A DNA stretch of 64,000 nucleotides from Heyndrickxia coagulans 36D1 (GCF_000169195.2 NC_016023.1:1054001-1118000), one strand, 5' to 3'. Positions 7,965 to 17,079 are shown, numbered from the stretch's first letter. Notes: generated from the sequence alone by a model not told the origin. A program made the numbers and translations.

Positions 7965-8609
7965 CTATAAGCGTTTCAGCTCTTCCTCAATCGGTGTATT
8001 CCCCGAAACGAGGTCAAATGCTTTCCGGTATGTTTTCGGTTCGTCGAGGCTTGCAAGAATGGTGCGCGCGACGTCTTCACGCGGAATGGTACCGCGTTTT
8101 AAGTTTTCTGATGCTTCGATTTTTCCGGTGCCGGGATCGTTCAGCAAACCGCCGGGACGGATGATCGTGTAGTTCAGCTTGGTCGACTGGAGCACGCGGT
8201 CTGCATAATGCTTGGCAACATAATACGGCTTGATGGCCTCACTCCAATTTTCGCGGTGGTTAGCCTGGAGCGCACTCACGATCATGAACCGGCTGATGCC
8301 GGCCTTTTCTGCCGCCTCCATCGTTTTCACCGCGCCGTCCAAATCGATAAGCAGCGTTTTGTCCGCGCCTGTGTGCCCGCCCGAACCGGCAGTAAACACA
8401 ATGCAATCGCAGCCCTTTGCCGCTTCTGCCAGTTCATCGACGGTGCCTTCCAAATCGGATAGGACCGCGTCCACACCTTTTTGCCTGAAAAATTGGGCCT
8501 GTTCTTCTTTCCGCACCATGGCGCGCGGGATATGGCGGTCACTTTTTTGTAAAAGGTCCACAAGGATTTTACCGATCTTGCCGTTTGCGCCAGCAACAAG
8601 TACTTTCAT
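7965..8609 (-). CDS. NAD(P)-binding SDR-type oxidoreductase (YhfK-like)
   Basis: A 214-residue atypical short-chain dehydrogenase / NmrA-like protein. The N-terminal nucleotide-binding motif is VAGANGKIGKILVDLL; IVFTAGSGG, the YVAKHYAD active-site-like Tyr-x3-Lys and the IIRPGGL loop follow in the right order. Closest in appearance to B. subtilis YhfK, whose substrate is unknown. AAAGGAG lies 8 nt before the ATG. It is downstream of the mevalonate kinases, but a terminator separates them. Confidence 0.85.
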   Translation of the reverse strand: MKVLVAGANGKIGKILVDLLQKSDRHIPRAMVRKEEQAQFFRQKGVDAVLSDLEGTVDELAEAAKGCDCIVFTAGSGGHTGADKTLLIDLDGAVKTMEAAEKAGISRFMIVSALQANHRENWSEAIKPYYVAKHYADRVLQSTKLNYTIIRPGGLLNDPGTGKIEASENLKRGTIPREDVARTILASLDEPKTYRKAFDLVSGNTPIEEELKRL

Positions 8610-8734
8610 TCAGTCCATCTCCTTTCGTTTTCTTCCATTATTTCAAATAGAAAACGGAGAAGCAAATGATGAAGACGGGGCGTGGATGCTGCATACTTAG
8701 GGCTGGAACTTCCATTGTTTCCCCGGCAAAGCAA

Positions 8735-8760
8735 AAAATCCGCATCTTTCCGCGGATTTT
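8735..8760 (-). terminator. Terminator of the mevalonate kinase operon
   Basis: AAAATCCGC / GCGGATTTT with an 8-base loop, followed on the minus strand by more T residues. The stem touches the mvaK2 stop codon. Confidence 0.8.
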
Positions 8761-9860
8761 CACTCCATAATGGACACACCTTTTTTAGAAATATGAAGCG
8801 CAAGCGGGGTAATGCCTGCCGCTTCCCATGCTGCTTTCAAGGCGGCAGCTTTCTCTTCCCCCGCTGCAAATGCAATGCCGCAGTCTCCGCCGCCCGAGCC
8901 CGATGATTTTCCGGCACCGAAACGGCCGGCAATGTCTGCAAGTTGCTTCAATGGCGCCGTTTCAATGGCGGTGTGGGCTGCTGCTTCGAGCTTCTGCAAA
9001 GCACGCCGGTTTTGCCGGATACTTTCAAATACGCCGGCCGCATCCTGCTGCATGAAACTTTCCGCCAGTTTATCCACTGCGGCGGTACTTTCTTGCAAAA
9101 ATGCCGTGTATGTTTCGGTTGCCGCCTCCCGCAATTTGCCGATACGCTCCACCATCGGCCCGGTTGCCACCGCTTTCCCGGTCCAGCCTGTGCAAAAAAT
9201 GAGGCCCGGGGGAAGTTCCAATTTGGAAATGGCCAAATGCGGCCATGTTTCTGCCAGCAATTCCGAAATCGTGCAGCCCGCTTCCAACCGGGAAAAAATC
9301 CAATCCGGCCTGAATGCGGCATATTTCAGCATGCCGCCGTACACGGAAGCAGCAAGATCCGCGCCGGACCCGTTGCCCTGTGTTTTCAGATGGGCCACGG
9401 CGGCCAGTTTAAAAATCGCTTCCTTCGTATCCGGCATCCCTTGATGGGCATGCAAAAGGGCGGCAAGGACGGCAGAAAGAATCGCTGCACTGGAACCGAG
9501 CCCGTATTTTTGCCCTGTTGCGGGATCATCCAATTCACTCGTTACCGTGATGTGAAGCGGGCGGAGCGGTATCGATTTTTCCATAAGCAGCCGGTAAAAA
9601 ACGGCGAGTGCATTTTGGATAAACCGGAGTTTCGAGTCATCGTGGTCAAAGCGGACTTCCCCGTTCTCCACACGCCACGCTGCATGCGGAATGCCAATCT
9701 GCGGCAAAGAAAAAAGATTCTCCGTGCTTTCTTTTACCTCTATTGTGATGTACCGGTCTACCGCGGCAACCACAGCAGGGCAACCGGGTTCAATGACCGC
9801 ATATTCGCCGGCAATCATCAATTTGCCCGGCGCCTTTACTTGAAATTGCATCCCGTTCAT
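8760..9860 (-). CDS. mvaK2: Phosphomevalonate kinase
   Basis: GHMP-family kinase of about 366 residues that phosphorylates 5-phosphomevalonate to the diphosphate, the second ATP step of the mevalonate route to isopentenyl diphosphate. Motifs: KAPGKLMIAGEYAV at the N-terminus, the ATP-binding YGLGSSAAILSAVLAAL, QGNGSGADLAASVYGG, and the C-terminal GAGKSSGSGGGDCGIAF. Start set at ATG 9860, which has AGGA 9 nt upstream; an upstream in-frame TTG at 9869 overlaps that site. Third gene of the mvaK1-mvaD-mvaK2 cluster, with a 358-bp gap to mvaD. No type II IPP isomerase (fni) follows, although it often does in Gram-positives. Confidence 0.93.
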   Translation of the reverse strand: MNGMQFQVKAPGKLMIAGEYAVIEPGCPAVVAAVDRYITIEVKESTENLFSLPQIGIPHAAWRVENGEVRFDHDDSKLRFIQNALAVFYRLLMEKSIPLRPLHITVTSELDDPATGQKYGLGSSAAILSAVLAALLHAHQGMPDTKEAIFKLAAVAHLKTQGNGSGADLAASVYGGMLKYAAFRPDWIFSRLEAGCTISELLAETWPHLAISKLELPPGLIFCTGWTGKAVATGPMVERIGKLREAATETYTAFLQESTAAVDKLAESFMQQDAAGVFESIRQNRRALQKLEAAAHTAIETAPLKQLADIAGRFGAGKSSGSGGGDCGIAFAAGEEKAAALKAAWEAAGITPLALHISKKGVSIME

Positions 9861-10218
9861 CTCTTTCAATCCTTTTTAGGTCGGTTTACCCGTCAAATTT
9901 GCAAACATCGCGTCCAATGCCCGCCTGCTACACCCGCTTTTGCGGACACATCCTCTGTCTAACTGGCGAACGGCAATCCGGGCGTTTCCCGCGTCAAAAG
10001 CAATCCCCAAGGTGTTTCCAAAAGCCGTGTGAAAAGGGTTACATTCGCACAGCCGCAACCCGGTTACGGGCATGGCGCCGCCAAATAGCGCGAAACAGGC
10101 CGAAATGGTTTTTCAGCCGCAGCTGCAGAAGGAAAGCGGCATTTTATAATCACGAAAGAATGCCCTAACATGGATGTTTTGGAGCTTCCCTGCCGGCGTT
10201 CCAAAGTCCCGGAAAAAA
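9861..10218. other. Gap inside the mevalonate operon; no gene found
   Basis: 358 bp between mvaD and mvaK2. Only short shadow frames occur; none has a ribosome site or recognisable domain. Unusually long for an operon spacer. Confidence 0.6.
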
Positions 10219-11199
10219 TTAAAACGGGCCGTATTGAATGCCCGGACCCGGATGGCAAACCAGCACCTCGCGGACGGACGGGACGGCTGCAAGCGCATTG
10301 TACACCGTCTCTTCATCTTTTCGTTCACACAGCACTTTTACATTCGGCCCGGCGTCAATTGTAAAATAAGCTTCAATCCCGCGTTCGCGCAAAAGCGCCA
10401 CTTCCTGCATAACATCGAGCGTCGCACTTTGCCAGTATAAAAAGGGCGGGTCGGCGCTGATCGTTGTCGCATGCATTTTTAACGCATTGGCTTCAAGCAC
10501 GCGCCCCAAAAGCGCAAAATCGCGCGCTGCAATCGCGGATTTTGCGGCGGCCAAATCTTTTTCCACGGTTTCCATCCAGGCTTTATAAAACGGCGACGTG
10601 GTGACCGTCCGTTTCATCCCTTCCCTGCTCGAAATTTTTTTCTGCTTTGATTCCACCAGGCAAGATAAAATGCTGAGATTCCAATCGTCTTCGCCAAGAA
10701 TCGGAACCGCGTACGAATCGGAACCATCCGCTTTTTCACCTTTTTGCCACTCAACAAAACCGCCGTAGATGCTGCGGCAGGCGGACCCGGAACCTTGGCG
10801 CGCCAAGATTGACAGCGTGCGCCCGTCCACCTCAATGCCGAGCGCTTTAACAGCCGCAGCTGCAAGCGCCGCCATACCGGATGCGGAAGAGGCAAGCCCG
10901 GCAGCGATCGGCACTTCGTTTTGCGATTCTATATATGCATATCTTTTTTCTCCCGCAAATGCCCTGATCTTATCCATAAAGCGGGAAATTTTCGCTGTTT
11001 CCGCATCAATGGCCGGTTTTCCGTTCAAAAAAAACACATCCGCTTTTAAAGCGGGATCATAAGCCACCTTTGTTGTCGTATAAAACCTGTCCAGCGTAAT
11101 GGACAGGCTGCTGTTCATCGGGAGAAAAAGCTTTTCGTCCCGTTTCCCCCAGTACTTGATCAGGGCAATATTCGTATGGGCCCTCGCTGTTGCCTCCAT
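10219..11199 (-). CDS. mvaD: Diphosphomevalonate decarboxylase
   Basis: 326-residue GHMP-family enzyme that converts mevalonate diphosphate plus ATP to isopentenyl diphosphate and CO2. Diagnostic features: the N-terminal ATARAHTNIALIKYWGKRD, MNSSLSITLD, the phosphate-binding AAGLASSASGMAALAAA, SGSACRSIYGGFVEW and the FTIDAGPNVKVLC region with the catalytic Asp. Length matches family norms. Second gene in the cluster; preceded by 401 bp that contain degenerate repeats rather than a tight operon junction. Confidence 0.95.
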   Translation of the reverse strand: MEATARAHTNIALIKYWGKRDEKLFLPMNSSLSITLDRFYTTTKVAYDPALKADVFFLNGKPAIDAETAKISRFMDKIRAFAGEKRYAYIESQNEVPIAAGLASSASGMAALAAAAVKALGIEVDGRTLSILARQGSGSACRSIYGGFVEWQKGEKADGSDSYAVPILGEDDWNLSILSCLVESKQKKISSREGMKRTVTTSPFYKAWMETVEKDLAAAKSAIAARDFALLGRVLEANALKMHATTISADPPFLYWQSATLDVMQEVALLRERGIEAYFTIDAGPNVKVLCERKDEETVYNALAAVPSVREVLVCHPGPGIQYGPF

Positions 11200-11600
11200 C
11201 TTTCATCGTTCCTTCCAGTCAAAATGCCTTCCTGAGAGAGCTGCTTTGAAAAGGGCACCGTTCTGCCAATTCTATTCCCGCTGCCGGACAAAAAAGCGCT
11301 TTGGCCAACTGCCTCCAAAGGAAAATGCCTCAAACATTTTATGGCAAGAGGCAACTGCCCGCGATTCCCCATTCTCAGCAGCCTTCGCACCGCTGCCGGA
11401 TAAAAGGGGCCCCTTTGCCAGCCGCTTTAACGGAAAATGCCTTCTCATGATCCGCCCGGCTTCAAAGGGCCACCTTCTTCCTTCCCATCACTGCCGGACA
11501 AAAAGAGCTGCCCGCTACAAGCAAAAACAGGCAGCCTCTTTCCATGAAGCATCTCCTGTTTACGGGGCTGTGCTATCATGTTTCTATTGCGGGATCACGG
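11200..11600. repeat. Three degenerate direct repeats between mvaK1 and mvaD
   Basis: Units of roughly 100-115 bp recur: AAAATGCCT(T/C) near 11220, 11322 and 11440, and GC(C)GCTGCCGGA(C/T)AAAA near 11278, 11392 and 11489. They are imperfect and carry no convincing ORF. The same operon spacer would be short in most bacteria. Confidence 0.6.
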
Positions 11601-12545
11601 TCATCCTTCCAGCGAAAATTGCCATACTTGCGCGGCGCCTGCTTTTTGCAGGGCTTGGGCCACTGCTGAAGCTTTTTTCCTGCTTTCGGCGAGCGAAATA
11701 ATGCAACCACCCCGGCCCGCGCCGGTCAGTTTGGCACCGAGTGCGCCGGCTGAGCGTGCTGCAGCGCACAATGCGTTAAGCCCTTCGTCGCTGACACCCA
11801 AAACGGAAAGTTGTGCATGTGCTTCATTAAATAATCGGCCGAGATGCAATCCGTCTTTTTCAATCAATGCCCTTCCCGCTTCGTGCACGATTTCGCCTAA
11901 ACGGTTGATAGCGGACTCCACCGTTTTCGGGTCAGAACCGCTTTTTTCGCGGATGCTCCCGACCGCCATTGCCGTATTATGCACGCGCCCGGAATCGGCG
12001 ACCACCAGATAAAACGGAAGCGAAAACGGAAGCGGCCGGGCCGCCTTCCCTTTTTCAAACCAGATCGGATCATTGCTGATGACCGCCATCATATCGATGC
12101 CACTCGGATTCCCGTGGGCAAAATTCTCAGCAATTTGGACAAACCGTTCGAGTTCCATTTTCGTTAATTGTTTTTCAAAAAAAGCATACAGCCCGCGGAC
12201 AATGGCAACGGCAACAGCGGCACTCGAGCCAAGCCCGCGCCCGATCGGAATGGTCGACTCCAGTTTAATCGCCAAATTTTCGGCCGGCTTTTTTAACGTA
12301 CGGAGGATTTCTTTGACACATGCTCTGATTCCGTGAAGCCTTTCCGGCGCTTTATCCAGTGCCCCTTTGTAAAACCGGCAGTCAATGGAGAGCGGGCCTT
12401 GTTTTTGGATAACTGCCGTTTCAATTTTCACATGATCAAATGGAAGCGCGATCGCCGGTTGCCCGTAAACGACAGCATGTTCCCCCGCTAAAATTAATTT
12501 TCCGTGTGCCGTCCCGGTTGCTGTATTGCCGGGAATTTTCATCAT
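11601..12545 (-). CDS. mvaK1: Mevalonate kinase
   Basis: 314-residue GHMP kinase that makes 5-phosphomevalonate. Motifs: GTAHGKLILAGEHAVVYGQP at the start, ATP-binding IGRGLGSSAAVAVAIVRG, NPSGIDMMAV, and KLTGAGRGGCIISL at the end. The start at ATG 12545 has AGGGG about 6 nt upstream; an open extension to 12605 lacks one. First gene of the cluster. Oddly, a perfectly spaced AAGGAG-ATG lies at 12618 but in another frame, opening a 60-codon ORF that overlaps the first 110 bp of this gene. Confidence 0.94.
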   Translation of the reverse strand: MMKIPGNTATGTAHGKLILAGEHAVVYGQPAIALPFDHVKIETAVIQKQGPLSIDCRFYKGALDKAPERLHGIRACVKEILRTLKKPAENLAIKLESTIPIGRGLGSSAAVAVAIVRGLYAFFEKQLTKMELERFVQIAENFAHGNPSGIDMMAVISNDPIWFEKGKAARPLPFSLPFYLVVADSGRVHNTAMAVGSIREKSGSDPKTVESAINRLGEIVHEAGRALIEKDGLHLGRLFNEAHAQLSVLGVSDEGLNALCAAARSAGALGAKLTGAGRGGCIISLAESRKKASAVAQALQKAGAAQVWQFSLEG

Positions 12546-13171
12546 GTTTACCCCTCGCTTTCCCTTGCCAGACCGATGCGCGGTTTTCGGGAAAATTTTT
12601 TTCAAAAAAGCCCTTCATTGTGCCGCTCCTTAAAAGGTGCCATACAGCAAAAAAGTCATCTATGTTATCCAGCGGTGAAGGAGTCGCTGGCAAACCTGTT
12701 TATCCTATTCAATCCAGTATCGCCACTTTTCGACAATGCCTATTTTATCGCAACAGGACGCGTGATGACAATGGTTTGGGCCTTGAGCATATATATGAAA
12801 ATATGGGCCGGATTCCCGAAAGTTCCAAAAGAAAACCGGCCGTTGGAAATCCAGCTGTAATCCGGTACTTATAAAACCGGTTCGTGCGAAATTCACTTAA
12901 GGGCTGTGTCCGTGCATCCGCCTTTTGCGACGGATGTGGAAAGATTGCTGTGCCCATTCCCGTTTCTACAGGTGATGAAACGAGAGAATCCATTTTTTAA
13001 ATCGGTGCCAAAAAATAACCGCTCATGGTTGTGAGGCTATCCACAAACAGAGCGATCACAGGATTTATTTCACGGTATCGTGATTCCCCGTCCATTCTAT
13101 CGAAAATTGATCTTATTTGCAATAAAAGCGCAACGATTTGAACATAATGGAAGTGATAAGGAGGATGTTTT
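12546..13171. other. Intergenic region upstream of mvaK1 and the glycosyltransferase
   Basis: Contains the hairpin CCAGCG/CGCTGG near 12668-12688 and an out-of-frame 60-codon ORF (12436-12618, minus) with an ideal AAGGAG site. A plus-strand open stretch near 12706-12860 ends in a hydrophobic segment and then PKENRPLEIQL-stop; it could be a gene fragment but has no recognisable family. Nothing else is supported. Confidence 0.45.
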
Positions 13172-14689
13172 GTGAAAGTCAGCGTCATACTTCCCGTTTA
13201 CAATGTTGCAAATTATTTGGATGACTGCATGGAAAGCCTCGCCCGCCAGACCTTGCCGGCTTATGAAATCATTGCCGTTGATGACGGTTCAAAAGACGGG
13301 AGCCGGAAAGTTTTGAAAAAGTGGGCAGCGCGCCTCCCGCAGCTGAAAATCATCCGCCAGAAGCATAGCGGCGCACCGGGCGGCCCCCGGAACAAAGGGC
13401 TTGCGCTTGCCACCGGCGATTACATTCATTTTCTTGATCCGGACGATTATATTGACCATGACTTTTACGAAAGTTCATTTGCCTGCATCCGCAAGCACGA
13501 CCCCGATATCGTCGTGACGAATATATACAAATTCAATTCCAGGCAAAAATGGCAGGTGTATACGTTTAAACTGCTCGGGCTGTTTGAGGAAAGCCGGCTG
13601 ACAAACTTGTACGAAACGAAAAACCTGATCCATAACCTGGGGCCTGCCAATAAAATTTTCAAACGGGATTTTTTAACGCGGAACGGGCTTCGTTTTCTTG
13701 AAGGCTGCCGTTTTGAAGATGTCCACTTTATCACCTGCTGCCTGTACCTTGCAAAAAAAGTGTTCATCCATTGCGGCACGCATTACCACTGGCGGAAACG
13801 CGAATCTTTGCGTAATTTGTCGATTACGCAAAAGAATTTTATGTTCCGCGCTGTCGCCGACCGGGTGCGCATCCACCGGGAAATTGATCGGTTTTTAATG
13901 GCACAGGGGCTGCTCGGCCACCGTTACATTAAAGATATCCGGGCTATCCTCGATTTTACGCGTTATGCTTCGAATTTGTATCGCTACCTGCCGCATGCCC
14001 GGCGCCGCTTTTTTCCGCTTGTAAACCATTATTTGCAGGACATTGACGAGCGGGCGTTCGACTATGTGCCGGAACCGGAGCTGGTGCGGGCGCGCTATTT
14101 CTTCCTGCGCAACGGAATGCCGTTTGAATTTGCGGCAACAGCAAGCGTTTCGCGCGGGTATTTGCCGGTAACGCCGGACGGCTGCTTTGATTTCCGCGCC
14201 TTTAAAGGAAAGCATGATTTCGACCATCTGCTTCCTGACGCTGTCCGCGTGCCGCCTGGGTTACAACCGGAAAAAGCGGAACTGCTTGCCGGCGACTTAT
14301 GCAACCGCGCCCTTTCTTTAAAAGGGTTCGGCCAGATCGGCTATTTGCCGCCGCGCTCAAAGCAGGAAGCGGGCATCACGGTGATTTTGCAAAACCGCAC
14401 CACAAAGGAGGAGCGGCGGATTCCGGCTGTGATCCGGCTGTTGCCGCAAAGAAGGATGCGCTTTGTTGCTGCCGTTGATATTGCGCTTTTAGCGGACTGG
14501 CTTGCATTACAGCAGACGGTGGATCTTTTTCTTGAGGTCAAAGCCGGCACTTTGCTGAAAAAACTCCGCCTTCATGCCGATCCGCATGCGAAACTCGGAA
14601 ACTATGGCAGATGCGGGGAGCTGTCGGTCACAAAGTATGGGAATGTTTCGATCATCCCGGCTGCGGCGGAGCAGCGGAAAAGAGCATGA
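13172..14689 (+). CDS. Family 2 glycosyltransferase with a C-terminal extension
   Basis: 505 residues. The first 220 or so form a GT-A domain: VSVILPVYNVANYLDDCMES, IIAVDDGSKDGS, PRNKGLALATGDYIHFLDPDD (DxD-type metal site DPDD) and a RFEDVHF stretch near 195. The remaining 280 residues are basic and look like the C-terminal region found in teichoic-acid type glycosyl- or glycerophosphotransferases; its role is unclear. GTG start with AAGGAGG at ideal spacing. No membrane helix, so cytoplasmic or peripheral. Probably builds a cell-wall or capsule glycan. It precedes a GlmS homologue, which makes an amino-sugar precursor. Confidence 0.85.
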   Translation: MKVSVILPVYNVANYLDDCMESLARQTLPAYEIIAVDDGSKDGSRKVLKKWAARLPQLKIIRQKHSGAPGGPRNKGLALATGDYIHFLDPDDYIDHDFYESSFACIRKHDPDIVVTNIYKFNSRQKWQVYTFKLLGLFEESRLTNLYETKNLIHNLGPANKIFKRDFLTRNGLRFLEGCRFEDVHFITCCLYLAKKVFIHCGTHYHWRKRESLRNLSITQKNFMFRAVADRVRIHREIDRFLMAQGLLGHRYIKDIRAILDFTRYASNLYRYLPHARRRFFPLVNHYLQDIDERAFDYVPEPELVRARYFFLRNGMPFEFAATASVSRGYLPVTPDGCFDFRAFKGKHDFDHLLPDAVRVPPGLQPEKAELLAGDLCNRALSLKGFGQIGYLPPRSKQEAGITVILQNRTTKEERRIPAVIRLLPQRRMRFVAAVDIALLADWLALQQTVDLFLEVKAGTLLKKLRLHADPHAKLGNYGRCGELSVTKYGNVSIIPAAAEQRKRA

Positions 14690-15166
14690 TTTCCATATTT
14701 TGGTTTGTTTTATTTCGTGCCTGCCGGGAATAGGAGCAGTGCAAGGCCAATACATCTTAAAAGAAGGGACTGGTAAAGTTTTTGATGAAAGACTTGACAG
14801 CAACTTCATCTTCCGTATTTGGCACTGCATTTGTCCAGCGGGCAAGTGGGACAACCGTCCGGAACCGATATACTTTCGGTGAAGGTTCGTGTCCGCCTAC
14901 TATTTGAAGCCCCGGACTTATCTGAGGCCAGGTTTGGATAAGTCCGTACTGGACGTCATCTGAATATCAGATTTGGATGAGGCAAAAGGCGCAATCCGAT
15001 CGGGTTGCGCTTTTTGTCCGTGTGCTCGAATATCCCTCCTGGTATACTTTGGAAATTCTGGCATTGCTGCCTGCAGCACAATCGCTTTATTCCCCGCTCG
15101 GTTCATGTTAGCATGAAGATAGGAATACACGTGATAGAAGGAAAGCGATACGTTGAGGTGAAGAAG
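14690..15166 (+). promoter_or_regulatory. Structured leader of the GlmS-like gene
   Basis: Three hairpins follow each other: GGACTTATC/GATAAGTCC (14914-14945), ATCTGA-ATA-TCAGAT (about 14959-14973) and GGCGCAA/TTGCGC followed by TTTTT (14988-15016, a terminator). An extended -10 TGGTATACT lies near 15038-15046. The conserved core of the glmS ribozyme is not present. The terminator may close the glycosyltransferase transcript or act as an attenuator. Confidence 0.5.
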
Positions 15167-17002
15167 ATGAGTGGAATCGTTGGGTACATTGGCAGACATT
15201 CGGCACAGCCGGTTCTGCTCGATTGCCTGAAAAAACTGGATTACCGGGGCTATGATTCAGCAGGCATTGCCGTCTCCGATATGAAAACCATCGGCGTCCG
15301 CAAAGAAAAAGGGCGCGTCGAAGATCTGGAAGCTTCCCTCCAGCTCGAACCGATTCCCGCCGGATGCCTTGGGATCGGCCACACAAGGTGGGCATCACAC
15401 GGAATGCCGACCGTTGAAAATTCCCATCCGTTATGTGATGAAGAAGCACGTTTCTACGTTGTTCATAACGGAATTATTGAAAACTACCAGCAATTAAAAA
15501 AATTCCTTATCGCGCAGGGGCATCGTTTACAAACGGACACCGACACAGAAGTCATTCCATATCTTCTCGCGCATTATGATACCGGCAATTTTGAAGAAAC
15601 CGTGCGGATCGTCATTCCGCAATTAAAAGGTGCGTTTGCGCTTGCGATCATGGCAAAAGATCACCCGAACCAGATTATCGCCATTTCTTATGATAATCCG
15701 CTCATTATCGGCTTTGGCAGCGGGGAAGCGTATCTCTCCTCGGATATCCCGGCGCTGCTTTCGTATACAAAAGAAATTTATCCAATTAAAAACGGCGAAA
15801 TGGCCATTTTGACTCAGACCAATGTGGAAATTAAGACACTTTCCGGGGAAAAAATTTTGCCGGAAAAAACATCCGTGCGCTGGAACCAAGACGAACTCAA
15901 CCTGCAGGATTACGGTCACTACATGTTAAAAGAAATCATGGAGCAGCCGGAAGCAATCAAGCGCACGTTAAAAGACCGGCTGACAGAAAGCGGTGTCGTA
16001 ATACCCGAGGTGGACGATTTTTTCGCAAGGCGCAAGCTTACAGATCCGGAGAGAATCACCATTGTCGCAAGCGGCACCTCCCATCACGCCGGCATGATCG
16101 GCAAAAAGATTCTCGAAACCATGCTTGATATACCGGTTGAAGCCGCGATTGCATCTGAATTCAGATGTGAGCACGGGCGGTTGGACGAAAAAACGCTCGT
16201 CATTGCCATCAGCCAATCAGGAGAAACGGCGGATACCATTTCCGCCTTGAAAGAAGCGAAAAAGTCCGGGGCAGCGGTGATCGCGATCAGCAATTACCGA
16301 AAGAGCACGCTGGCGCGGAAATCGGATTGCGTAATTTATACGCATGCAGGGCCGGAACTGGCGGTTGCTGCAACAAAAGCCTATACAACCCAGATTACGG
16401 CGCTCGTCCTGCTTTCGATTGTCCTGGCAAAAAAACTGCACGGTTCCGGCGAAGGCCAAATCCCCGCCCTGCTCGATGCCCTTCATTCACTTGCTGATGA
16501 CGTGGAAAAATGCCTGGTGATGACACAGGATGCCATCGATCAGTTTGCACAGGTCACAAACGACCAGGAGCATCTATTCCTGATTGGCCGCGGGCTCGAT
16601 TATGTGCTGGCGCTTGAAGGGGCGCTTAAACTCCAGGAAGTCGCCTATCTCCATGCGGATGCCTACGCGGCGGGAGAAATGAAACACGGCACGATGGCTT
16701 TGATCACGCCGGGTGTTCCGGTCATTGCCCTTGCCACCCAGGAACATTTGCGCGACAAGGCCATAAACAATATTAAAGAAGTAAAGGCACGCGATGCATA
16801 TGTCGTCGGGATTACGACAACGGGAGATGACGAAGTGAGCGCCGTTGTGGACGAAGTGCTCTACATTCCGGAAGCACACCCGTTTCTCATGCCGGTCCTG
16901 GCCGCCATCCCGCTGCAGCTGCTTGCTTATTATGCCGGCATCGTACGCGGCTATGACGTTGACCGCCCGCGCAACCTGGCGAAGAGTTTAACCGTCGAGT
17001 AA
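15167..17002 (+). CDS. GlmS homologue (glucosamine-6-phosphate synthase family) with Ser in place of catalytic Cys
   Basis: 611 residues with the full GlmS architecture: N-terminal class II glutamine amidotransferase domain (GHTRWASHG, VVHNGIIENY, TDTDTEVI) and two SIS domains (ASGTSHHAG, ISQSGETADT, EGALKLQEVAYLHA, GEMKHG, C-terminal RPRNLAKSLTVE). GlmS makes glucosamine-6-phosphate from fructose-6-phosphate and glutamine. The universal start MCGIVGYIG reads MSGIVGYIG: codon 2 is AGT, not TGT, so the N-terminal nucleophile Cys is Ser. The isomerase half looks intact. GAGGTG 7 nt upstream fixes this start; the longer frame to 15005 is rejected. Prediction: no or weak glutaminase activity, perhaps ammonia-dependent; a paralogue rather than the housekeeping enzyme. 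Confidence 0.93.
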   Translation: MSGIVGYIGRHSAQPVLLDCLKKLDYRGYDSAGIAVSDMKTIGVRKEKGRVEDLEASLQLEPIPAGCLGIGHTRWASHGMPTVENSHPLCDEEARFYVVHNGIIENYQQLKKFLIAQGHRLQTDTDTEVIPYLLAHYDTGNFEETVRIVIPQLKGAFALAIMAKDHPNQIIAISYDNPLIIGFGSGEAYLSSDIPALLSYTKEIYPIKNGEMAILTQTNVEIKTLSGEKILPEKTSVRWNQDELNLQDYGHYMLKEIMEQPEAIKRTLKDRLTESGVVIPEVDDFFARRKLTDPERITIVASGTSHHAGMIGKKILETMLDIPVEAAIASEFRCEHGRLDEKTLVIAISQSGETADTISALKEAKKSGAAVIAISNYRKSTLARKSDCVIYTHAGPELAVAATKAYTTQITALVLLSIVLAKKLHGSGEGQIPALLDALHSLADDVEKCLVMTQDAIDQFAQVTNDQEHLFLIGRGLDYVLALEGALKLQEVAYLHADAYAAGEMKHGTMALITPGVPVIALATQEHLRDKAINNIKEVKARDAYVVGITTTGDDEVSAVVDEVLYIPEAHPFLMPVLAAIPLQLLAYYAGIVRGYDVDRPRNLAKSLTVE

Positions 17003-17044
17003 AGGGAAATCGCGTGAAACTTTTTCAGTCCATGCCTTTCACAC

Positions 17045-17079
17045 AAAAACCGCCCGGGAAAAGGATCCTGGCGGTTTTT
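17045..17079 (+). terminator. Terminator of the GlmS-like gene
   Basis: AAAAACCGCC / GGCGGTTTTT with a 15-base loop, ending in a T run. Confidence 0.85.

Noticed and set aside
8943-9962. 339-codon plus-strand open frame
   Set aside because: Antisense to mvaK2; rich in Cys, Arg and Phe, no domain.
12706-12860. Hydrophobic plus-strand fragment ending PKENRPLEIQL
   Set aside because: Could be a gene remnant, but has no start, no ribosome site and no family that I recognise.
15005-15166. 54-residue N-terminal extension of the GlmS-like protein
   Set aside because: An amidotransferase nucleophile must be at the N-terminus, and the ribosome site fits ATG 15167.
14900-15166. glmS ribozyme
   Set aside because: The conserved core could not be found in the leader; only simple hairpins are seen.
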